Assembly: GCA_905373305.1 (NCBI GenBank)
Contig: CAJPSM010000069.1
Span: 1 to 6,806, forward strand
Length of the DNA: 6,806 nt
Origin: an uncultured Streptococcus sp.
GTDB lineage: Bacteria; Bacillota; Bacilli; Lactobacillales; Streptococcaceae
Direction of reading: 5' to 3'
The translations under genes and the position numbers were made by a program. The notes under the pieces were generated by a model. That model was not told where the DNA came from. It did not search any database and was given only the letters and a program-made list of their open reading frames with translations. Of the stretch, positions 1-4,563 are shown in pieces (the stretch's first letter is position 1; every line of letters begins with the position of its first letter).

Positions 1-221
1 AATCTACACCATTTGCTGCCCAAATGGCATCTGAAGCAGCTGCTAAATCTGCACAAGAACACGGTCTTAAATCAGTTGAAGTTACTGTAAAAGGTCCAGG
101 TTCTGGTCGTGAGTCAGCTATTCGTGCGCTTGCTGCCGCTGGTCTTGAAGTAACAGCAATTCGTGATGTGACTCCAGTGCCACACAATGGTGCTCGTCCT
201 CCAAAACGTCGCCGTGTATAA
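1..221 (+). CDS. rpsK: 30S ribosomal protein S11 (uS11), C-terminal part
   Basis: Ribosomal protein uS11 binds 16S rRNA in the platform of the 30S subunit and helps form the mRNA exit site next to the anti-Shine-Dalgarno helix. The gene enters from the left edge: the first two bases finish a codon, and the frame read from position 3 gives 72 residues, beginning STPFAAQ and ending at TAA 219-221. The full protein is usually about 127 aa, so the N-terminal 55 or so residues lie outside the window. The signature stretch [15 protein letters not shown], the DVTPVPHNG segment and the basic tail PPKRRRV are diagnostic. The ATG at position 24 is an internal methionine, not a start. The gene lies 42 bp before rpoA, the usual alpha-operon order, and no promoter or terminator is visible between them, so they are presumably co-transcribed. 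Confidence 0.97.
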
Positions 222-263
222 TCATTGCATTACACTGCTTTTCGTTTAAGAGGGAGTAACTAA

Positions 264-1199
264 ATGATTGAGTTTGAAAAACCAAATATAACAAAAATTG
301 ATGAAAATAAAGATTATGGCAAGTTTGTAATCGAACCGCTTGAACGTGGCTACGGTACAACTCTTGGTAACTCTCTTCGTCGTGTACTACTAGCTTCTCT
401 ACCAGGAGCAGCAGTGACATCTATCAACATTGAAGGTGTCTTGCATGAGTTCGACACAGTTCCAGGTGTTCGTGAAGACGTGATGCAAATCATTCTGAAC
501 ATTAAAGGGATTGCAGTGAAATCATACGTTGAAGACGAAAAAATCATTGAGCTTGACGTTGAAGGTCCTGCTGAAATTACAGCTGGAGACATTTTGACTG
601 ACAGTGATATTGAGATTGTAAATCCAGATCATTATCTCTTTACAATCGGTGAAGGTTCTTCTCTAAAAGCGACAATGACTGTTAACAGTGGTCGTGGATA
701 TGTACCTGCTGATGAAAACAAAAAAGATAATGCACCAGTTGGAACACTTGCTGTAGATTCTATTTATACACCAGTTACAAAAGTCAACTATCAAGTAGAG
801 CCTGCTCGTGTAGGTAGCAACGATGGTTTTGACAAATTAACCCTTGAAATCTTGACTAATGGAACAATTATTCCAGAAGATGCTTTAGGGCTTTCAGCAC
901 GAATCTTGACAGAACATCTTGATTTGTTTACAAATCTTACTGAGATTGCTAAGTCAACTGAAGTGATGAAAGAAGCTGATACTGAATCTGACGATCGTAT
1001 TTTGGATCGTACGATTGAGGAACTGGACTTGTCTGTGCGTTCATACAACTGTTTGAAACGTGCCGGTATCAACACTGTGCATGATTTGACAGAAAAATCT
1101 GAAGCAGAGATGATGAAAGTACGAAATCTTGGACGCAAGAGTTTGGAAGAAGTGAAACTCAAACTCATTGACTTGGGTCTTGGATTAAAAGATAAATAA
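264..1199 (+). CDS. rpoA: DNA-directed RNA polymerase subunit alpha
   Basis: The alpha subunit dimerises to nucleate assembly of RNA polymerase, and its C-terminal domain contacts UP elements and activators. The 311-aa product is of normal length. Residues 1 to about 228 form the N-terminal domain, including the dimerisation/assembly segment GYGTTLGNSLRRVLLASLPG (29-48) and the GLSARILTEHL motif (209-219). A linker of about 20 acidic/polar residues (roughly 230-247) follows. The C-terminal domain (about 248-311) carries RSYNCLKRAGI (259-269), where Arg259 corresponds by alignment to the DNA-contacting Arg265 of E. coli, and the helix-hairpin-helix-like VRNLGRKSLEEV (286-297). The start ATG has a Shine-Dalgarno AGGGAG (251-256) seven bases upstream. 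The gene is followed after 11 bp by rplQ, whose ribosome site overlaps the rpoA stop, so translation of the two is probably coupled. Confidence 0.99.
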   Translation: MIEFEKPNITKIDENKDYGKFVIEPLERGYGTTLGNSLRRVLLASLPGAAVTSINIEGVLHEFDTVPGVREDVMQIILNIKGIAVKSYVEDEKIIELDVEGPAEITAGDILTDSDIEIVNPDHYLFTIGEGSSLKATMTVNSGRGYVPADENKKDNAPVGTLAVDSIYTPVTKVNYQVEPARVGSNDGFDKLTLEILTNGTIIPEDALGLSARILTEHLDLFTNLTEIAKSTEVMKEADTESDDRILDRTIEELDLSVRSYNCLKRAGINTVHDLTEKSEAEMMKVRNLGRKSLEEVKLKLIDLGLGLKDK

Positions 1200-1210
1200 A
1201 GGAGGAATAC

Positions 1211-1597
1211 ATGGCTTACCGTAAACTAGGACGCACTAGCTCACAACGTAAAGCAATGCTTCGCGATTTGACAACTGATTTGCTGATCAACGAATCAATC
1301 GTGACAACTGAAGCTCGTGCTAAAGAAATCCGTAAAACTGTTGAAAAAATGATTACTCTAGGTAAACGTGGTGATTTGCATGCACGTCGTCAAGCAGCTG
1401 CTTTCGTACGTAATGAAATCGCATCTGAAAACTATGATGAAGCAACTGATAAGTACACTTCTACTACAGCACTTCAAAAATTGTTCTCAGAAATCGCACC
1501 TCGTTATGCTGAACGTAACGGTGGATACACTCGTATCCTTAAAACTGAACCACGTCGTGGTGATGCAGCGCCAATGGCGATCATCGAATTAGTATAA
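1211..1597 (+). CDS. rplQ: 50S ribosomal protein L17 (bL17)
   Basis: bL17 is a bacterial 50S subunit protein bound to 23S rRNA near the exit-tunnel side of the subunit. The 128-aa product begins MAYRKLGRTSSQRKAMLRDL and contains the family core LLINESIVTTEARAKEIRKT (24-43) and the C-terminal GGYTRILKTEPRRGDAAPMA (104-123) ending IELV. It is basic and of the usual length for Gram-positive bacteria. A near-perfect Shine-Dalgarno AAGGAGG (1199-1205) overlaps the rpoA stop codon and lies five bases before the ATG, which supports both the start and translational coupling with rpoA. rplQ is the last gene of the operon: its 3' UTR holds a structured RNA (1599-1706) and then an intrinsic terminator (1714-1771). 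An overlapping +2-frame open reading frame (1368-1592) is a shadow. Confidence 0.99.
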   Translation: MAYRKLGRTSSQRKAMLRDLTTDLLINESIVTTEARAKEIRKTVEKMITLGKRGDLHARRQAAAFVRNEIASENYDEATDKYTSTTALQKLFSEIAPRYAERNGGYTRILKTEPRRGDAAPMAIIELV

Positions 1598-1598
1598 A

Positions 1599-1706
1599 AT
1601 CATCAATTTTGTTGAGTGTTATGATGATGGAGTCTTGTGCTCTTAGTCTAGCTCTGGTCTACCGCTGGGACTTCGGTCCTAGCGGGAACACTCATCATCA
1701 TTTGAT
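1599..1706 (+). ncRNA. L17 downstream element (structured 3' UTR RNA of rplQ)
   Basis: This RNA starts two bases after the rplQ stop codon. Its core is a 10-bp hairpin, CCGCTGGGAC (1662-1671) with GTCCTAGCGG (1676-1685), one G-U pair, capped by an exceptionally stable C(UUCG)G tetraloop. An outer helix pairs ATGATGATG (1621-1629) with CATCATCAT (1693-1701), and ATCAA (1602-1606) can pair with TTGAT (1702-1706) below it. The core hairpin is not followed by a U-tract, so it is not itself a terminator. Position, lineage and a conserved structure directly after L17 match the 'L17 downstream element' motif described by comparative genomics in Lactobacillales. I recall that class but could not run a covariance model. 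Its function is unknown to me; autoregulation of rplQ, mRNA stability or control of the following terminator are all possible. Confidence 0.8.
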
Positions 1707-1713
1707 AGGGTAG

Positions 1714-1771
1714 ACGCTTGTTTACGAAATTGTTTTTTGTTTAAGAACAACTTCGTAAGCAGGCGTTTTTT
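1714..1771 (+). terminator. Intrinsic terminator of the rpsK-rpoA-rplQ operon
   Basis: A long imperfect hairpin pairs 1714-1737 (starting ACGCTTGTTTACGAA) with 1743-1766 (ending TTCGTAAGCAGGCGT). It has about 22 pairs, including a few G-U, with an A/C mismatch at 1729/1751 and a U-rich five-base loop. It runs directly into TTTTTT (1766-1771). It closes the ribosomal operon and insulates the ACT-domain gene, whose own promoter starts just after it. Confidence 0.9.
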
Positions 1772-1790
1772 AGTATTTTCTATGGAAATG

Positions 1791-1799
1791 TGCTATACT
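1791..1799 (+). promoter_or_regulatory. Extended -10 promoter of the ACT-DUF711 operon
   Basis: TGCTATACT fits the extended -10 pattern TGnTATAAT with one mismatch, immediately after the upstream terminator. No convincing -35 hexamer exists at 16-18 bp (that region, about 1769-1776, is inside the terminator U-tract). Predicted transcription start is near 1806, leaving a 5' UTR of about 55 bases. This contains only a weak possible hairpin, TTTCTA (1830-1835) with TAGAAA (1843-1848). Confidence 0.65.
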
Positions 1800-1860
1800 A
1801 GGAAAAAAGAAAATCAAAAACGTTCAGGTTTTCTAAAAATCGTAGAAATGGGGTATAAGG

Positions 1861-2127
1861 ATGAAGGCTATTATTACAGTGGTTGGCAAGGACAAGGCTG
1901 GTATTGTTGCAGGCGTGTCTACTAAGATTGCAGAGTTGGGTTTGAATATTGACGATATTTCTCAGACTGTGTTGGATGAATACTTTACCATGATGGCGGT
2001 CGTATCAAGTGATGAAAAACAAGATTTTACCTCTCTCAGAAATGAGTTTGAAACTTTCGGTCAGACCTTGAATGTTAAAATCAATATTCAAAGTGCGGCG
2101 ATTTTTGACGCTATGTATAATATCTAG
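1861..2127 (+). CDS. ACT-domain protein, UPF0237 family
   Basis: This is a stand-alone 88-residue ACT domain. ACT domains adopt a beta-alpha-beta-beta-alpha-beta fold and usually bind amino acids or other small ligands at dimer interfaces to regulate metabolic enzymes; this one has no attached catalytic domain. The sequence opens MKAIITVVGKDKAGIVAGVS, with the typical first strand, the G9-K-D-K-A-G14 ligand-loop region and the first helix. It continues with NIDDISQTVLDEYFTMMAVV (29-48) for strands two and three. It resembles the glycine-cleavage repressor-like (GcvR/UPF0237) branch, although streptococci generally lack a full glycine cleavage system, so that role should not be transferred. 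The ribosome site is poor: GGGG at 1850-1853 (seven bases before ATG) or AAGG touching the ATG. The stop TAG (2125-2127) overlaps the strong Shine-Dalgarno of the next gene, so the two genes form a tight operon and are probably functionally linked. The physiological ligand is unknown. Confidence 0.9.
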   Translation: MKAIITVVGKDKAGIVAGVSTKIAELGLNIDDISQTVLDEYFTMMAVVSSDEKQDFTSLRNEFETFGQTLNVKINIQSAAIFDAMYNI

Positions 2128-2136
2128 GAGGTGGCT

Positions 2137-3474
2137 ATGGATATTAGACAAGTTACAGAAACCATTGCCATGATCGAGGAGCAGAACTTCGATATCAGAA
2201 CCATCACCATGGGGATTTCCCTTTTGGACTGTATTGATCCAGATATTGAACGTGCTGCTGAAAAGATTTACCAAAAAATCACCACTAAAGCTGCAAATCT
2301 AGTGGCTGTGGGAGATGAAATTGCTGCAGAACTTGGAATTCCTATTGTTAATAAACGGGTATCGGTGACTCCGATTTCTTTGATTGGTGCTGCGACTGAT
2401 GCGACGGACTATGTCGTTTTGGCAAAGGCACTTGATAAGGCAGCTAAGGAGATTGGTGTTGACTTTATTGGTGGATTTTCTGCCTTGGTACAAAAGGGTT
2501 ATCAAAAAGGAGATGAGATTCTCATCAATTCTATCCCCCGCGCTCTAGCTGAGACGGACAAGGTTTGTTCGTCCGTCAATATCGGCTCAACCAAGTCAGG
2601 CATCAACATGACTGCGGTTGCAGATATGGGACGCATCATCAAGGAAACAGCTACGCTATCAGATATGGGTGCGGCCAAGTTGGTTGTATTTGCTAATGCT
2701 GTTGAGGATAATCCTTTTATGGCGGGAGCCTTCCACGGTGTCGGTGAAGCAGATGTTATCATCAATGTCGGTGTTTCTGGCCCGGGAGTTGTCAAGCGTG
2801 CCTTGGAAAAAGTTCGTGGACAGAGCTTTGATGTAGTGGCTGAAACAGTCAAGAAAACAGCCTTTAAGATTACTCGTATCGGTCAATTAGTTGGTCAGAT
2901 GGCTAGCGAGAGACTTGGTGTTGACTTTGGAATTGTCGACCTAAGTTTGGCACCTACTCCTGCGGTTGGTGATTCTGTGGCACGTGTCCTTGAGGAAATG
3001 GGTCTAGAAACAGTTGGTACGCATGGAACGACGGCTGCCCTCGCTCTTTTGAATGACCAAGTTAAGAAGGGCGGAGTGATGGCTTGTAACCAGGTCGGTG
3101 GCTTGTCAGGTGCTTTTATTCCCGTTTCTGAAGATGAGGGTATGATTGCTGCGGTACAAAATGGCTCTCTGAATTTAGAGAAACTAGAAGCCATGACGGC
3201 TATCTGTTCTGTTGGGCTGGATATGATTGCCATTCCAGAAGATACGCCTGCTGAAACCATTGCGGCTATGATTGCGGATGAGGCGGCAATTGGTGTTATT
3301 AACATGAAAACAACGGCCGTCCGTATCATTCCAAAGGGCAAAGAAGGCGATATGATTGAGTTTGGTGGCTTGCTAGGAACAGCTCCAGTTATGAAAGTCA
3401 ATGGAGCTTCGTCTGTCGATTTCATCTCTCGCGGTGGGCAAATCCCAGCTCCAATCCATAGTTTTAAAAATTAA
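2137..3474 (+). CDS. DUF711 / UPF0210 family protein (PFL-like fold)
   Basis: A 445-aa conserved protein of unknown biochemical role. From memory, the family is structurally related to the pyruvate formate-lyase barrel, but I see no C-terminal glycyl-radical motif (RVxG-Y type) here, so radical chemistry is unsupported. Conserved-looking segments are VNKRVSVTP (71-79), SSVNIGSTKSGINM (145-158), FANAVEDNPFMAGAFHGVGE (185-204), NVGVSGPGVV (210-219), DLSLAPTPAVGDSVA (268-282) and GTHGTTAAL (294-302). No signal peptide or transmembrane segment is evident, so it is probably cytosolic. I chose ATG 2137, not the in-frame GTG 2131: AGGAGG (2126-2131) is a perfect Shine-Dalgarno that includes the first base of the GTG and stands five bases before the ATG. 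It lies 9 bp after the ACT-domain gene, an arrangement I recall as recurrent in Firmicutes. The likely inference is that the ACT protein senses a ligand for, or modulates, this protein. No dedicated terminator precedes the small RNA promoter downstream. Confidence 0.93.
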   Translation: MDIRQVTETIAMIEEQNFDIRTITMGISLLDCIDPDIERAAEKIYQKITTKAANLVAVGDEIAAELGIPIVNKRVSVTPISLIGAATDATDYVVLAKALDKAAKEIGVDFIGGFSALVQKGYQKGDEILINSIPRALAETDKVCSSVNIGSTKSGINMTAVADMGRIIKETATLSDMGAAKLVVFANAVEDNPFMAGAFHGVGEADVIINVGVSGPGVVKRALEKVRGQSFDVVAETVKKTAFKITRIGQLVGQMASERLGVDFGIVDLSLAPTPAVGDSVARVLEEMGLETVGTHGTTAALALLNDQVKKGGVMACNQVGGLSGAFIPVSEDEGMIAAVQNGSLNLEKLEAMTAICSVGLDMIAIPEDTPAETIAAMIADEAAIGVINMKTTAVRIIPKGKEGDMIEFGGLLGTAPVMKVNGASSVDFISRGGQIPAPIHSFKN

Positions 3475-3490
3475 TAAAAAAGAGAGAGGA

Positions 3491-3528
3491 TTTAAGTTGA
3501 GTTTAAGGATGACTGTGTATACTATAAT
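3491..3528 (+). promoter_or_regulatory. CiaR-type direct repeat and promoter of a small RNA
   Basis: A perfect direct repeat TTTAAG (3491-3496), five-base spacer TTGAG, TTTAAG (3502-3507) matches the TTTAAG-N5-TTTAAG binding site of the streptococcal response regulator CiaR. A consensus -10 TATAAT lies at 3523-3528 (an overlapping TATACT is at 3518-3523). The second repeat half falls over the expected -35 position, where no TTGACA-like hexamer exists. This is the layout of CiaR-activated promoters. Predicted transcription start is about 3533-3536. Confidence 0.88.
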
Positions 3529-3533
3529 CATTA

Positions 3534-3622
3534 AATAAAGATCTCCTAACTTTATTTAATTAGAATCCTAAACTTTTTCATAATAATCTCCTAGGAAAGC
3601 TACCGTTAGGGTAGCTTTTCTT
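3534..3622 (+). ncRNA. cia-dependent small RNA (csRNA family)
   Basis: A predicted RNA of about 89 bases, in the size range I recall for pneumococcal csRNAs. These are trans-acting riboregulators induced by the CiaRH two-component system that base-pair with ribosome-binding regions, for example in competence-related mRNAs. Three modules are visible. First is a 5' hairpin: ATTAAATAAAG (3530-3540) is a perfect inverted match to CTTTATTTAAT (3550-3560), although the exact start site may trim the bottom pairs, and the nine-base loop contains UCUCCU (3542-3547). Second is a presumably unpaired linker (3561-3592) ending CATAATAATCTCCT, with a second UCUCCU (3587-3592). Third is a terminator hairpin (3593-3622). 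No convincing open reading frame fits. The location between DUF711 and the histidine phosphatase gene agrees with my uncertain memory of csRNA1 in S. pneumoniae R6, so I leave the symbol blank. The start site is predicted, not observed. Confidence 0.87.
3593..3622 (+). terminator. Terminator of the csRNA (probably also of the ACT-DUF711 operon)
   Basis: AGGAAAGCTACC (3593-3604) pairs with GGTAGCTTTTCT (3610-3621), including one G-U pair, around a five-base loop GTTAG. The 3' arm itself supplies the U-rich tail TTTTCTT. No other terminator is visible between the DUF711 stop at 3474 and this point, so operon read-through would stop here as well. Confidence 0.85.
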
Positions 3623-3679
3623 GTGGGAAAATTACGAGAGCGGACTTTACTGTTGAAAGCCGAATATTTCTTTGTTCCA

Positions 3680-3688
3680 TGATATAAT
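3680..3688 (+). promoter_or_regulatory. Extended -10 promoter of the histidine phosphatase gene
   Basis: TGATATAAT is a perfect extended -10 (TGnTATAAT). No good -35 exists at normal spacing; the nearest TTGAAA (3653-3658) is 24 bases away, which is too far. Predicted start is around 3695, giving a leader of about 16 bases that holds little besides the ribosome site GGAGG (3699-3703). The 57 bases between the csRNA terminator and this promoter show nothing I can identify. Confidence 0.8.
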
Positions 3689-3710
3689 AGAAGAAAATGG
3701 AGGATAGAAA

Positions 3711-4403
3711 ATGTCTAAAGTAAGATTGTACTTGGTCCGTCATGGTAAAACGATGTTTAACACGATTGGACGTGCTCAAGGATGGAGTGATACGCCTCTA
3801 ACCGCAGAAGGTGAGTTGGGAATCCATGAACTGGGAATTGGCTTGAGAGAGTCTGGTTTGCAGTTTGACCGCGCTTATTCCAGTGATTCAGGGCGCACCA
3901 TTCAAACTATGGGAATTATCCTAGAAGAACTTGGCTTGCAGGGGAAAATCCCTTACCGCATGGACAAGCGAATCCGTGAGTGGTGTTTTGGTAGTTTTGA
4001 TGGGGCCTATGATGGGGACCTCTTTATGGGGTTGATTCCGAGAATTTTCAATGTAGACCATGTTCATCAGTTGTCCTATGCAGAGCTAGCAGAAGGTCTA
4101 GTTGAGGTTGATACTGCAGGCTGGGCAGAAGGTTGGGAAAAACTCAGTGGTCGAATCAAGGAAGGTTTTGAAACGATTGCCAAAGAAATGGAAGAACAAG
4201 GTGGGGGAAATGCCCTCGTTGTCAGCCATGGAATGACGATTGGAACCATTGTTTATCTGATCAATGGTATGCATCCGCATGGTCTGGATAATGGTAGCGT
4301 GACGATTCTTGAATATGAGAACGGTCAGTTTACGGTCCAAGTCGTTGGCGATCGTAGCTATCGGGAGCTGGGACGTGAGAAGATGGAAGAAAATAAGCAT
4401 TGA
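3711..4403 (+). CDS. Histidine phosphatase superfamily protein (phosphoglycerate mutase-like)
   Basis: A 230-aa cytosolic member of the branch-1 histidine phosphatase superfamily, which transfers phosphate through a phospho-histidine intermediate. The RHG signature is at LVRHGKT (8-14), making His11 the predicted phospho-acceptor and Arg10 a phosphate ligand. Arg62 in SSDSGRTIQT (57-66) is the second conserved arginine. Glu90 in REWCFGSFDG (89-98) is the likely general acid/base. His173 in VVSHGMTIG (170-178) is the second catalytic histidine. All core residues are present, so it should be active. These proteins are often annotated 'phosphoglycerate mutase', but this sequence lacks the features of glycolytic dPGM (GpmA) and more likely acts as a phosphatase on a small phosphorylated metabolite. 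The substrate cannot be read from sequence. The start is supported by GGAGG (3699-3703), seven bases before the ATG. The gene appears monocistronic, with its own promoter and a terminator at 4411-4437. Confidence 0.93.
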   Translation: MSKVRLYLVRHGKTMFNTIGRAQGWSDTPLTAEGELGIHELGIGLRESGLQFDRAYSSDSGRTIQTMGIILEELGLQGKIPYRMDKRIREWCFGSFDGAYDGDLFMGLIPRIFNVDHVHQLSYAELAEGLVEVDTAGWAEGWEKLSGRIKEGFETIAKEMEEQGGGNALVVSHGMTIGTIVYLINGMHPHGLDNGSVTILEYENGQFTVQVVGDRSYRELGREKMEENKH

Positions 4404-4410
4404 TAGAAGA

Positions 4411-4437
4411 TAGCTCCTCAGAGGAGCTAATTTTTTT
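4411..4437 (+). terminator. Intrinsic terminator after the histidine phosphatase gene
   Basis: A perfect 8-bp stem, TAGCTCCT (4411-4418) with AGGAGCTA (4422-4429), closes a CAG loop (probably opening to a five-base loop in practice). Seven U residues follow at 4431-4437. It lies eight bases after the TGA stop and separates this transcript from leuS. Confidence 0.93.
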
Positions 4438-4526
4438 ATTCAGCTAAGTAAGAGTGCTTTTAGAGCCAATCTTTCTTGATAAGGAGGGGAAAAGATTCTT
4501 TCTCGTCTTTCAAATTCCCTCAAAAA

Positions 4527-4535
4527 TGGTATAAT
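4527..4535 (+). promoter_or_regulatory. Extended -10 promoter of leuS
   Basis: TGGTATAAT is a perfect extended -10 element. The region 16-17 bp upstream (CTTTCAA, about 4507-4513) is a poor -35. The predicted start is near 4542, so the leader is only about 22 bases and consists mostly of the ribosome site. The preceding stretch 4441-4526 contains a purine-rich Shine-Dalgarno-like AAGGAGG (4481-4487) with no reading frame attached, and only weak inverted repeats. Confidence 0.8.
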
Positions 4536-4563
4536 AGTAACATCATAAAATTGGAGAAATAGC

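Noticed and set aside
118..420. Minus-strand and alternate-frame open reading frames across rpsK, rpoA, DUF711 and leuS (such as 118-420, 2895-3425 and 4693-5223)
   Set aside because: All lie inside strongly recognised plus-strand genes, lack ribosome sites and resemble no protein family I know. They are codon-bias shadows.
1662..1685. UUCG hairpin as the rplQ terminator
   Set aside because: It is followed by GAACACTC, not a U-tract. The real terminator with six U residues is at 1714-1771.
1830..1848. Riboswitch-like leader in front of the ACT gene
   Set aside because: Only one weak 6-bp A/U-rich hairpin is visible in about 55 bases, with no aptamer signature or terminator/antiterminator pair.
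1737..1925. 62-aa open frame spanning the rplQ terminator and ACT gene start
   Set aside because: It begins inside the terminator hairpin, crosses the promoter and 5' UTR, has no ribosome site, and overlaps the well-supported ACT gene in another frame.
2131..2136. In-frame GTG at 2131 as the DUF711 start (447 aa)
   Set aside because: The G at 2131 is the last base of the perfect Shine-Dalgarno AGGAGG, so the GTG has no ribosome site of its own. ATG 2137 is five bases downstream of that site.
3475..3710. RUP or BOX repeat in the intergenic region
   Set aside because: The inverted repeats are explained by the csRNA hairpin and terminator. No RUP- or BOX-like termini are recognisable.
3711..4403. 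Glycolytic phosphoglycerate mutase (gpmA)
   Set aside because: The catalytic core matches the broad histidine phosphatase superfamily, but the sequence around it does not look like the dPGM GpmA signature, so no glycolytic role is claimed.
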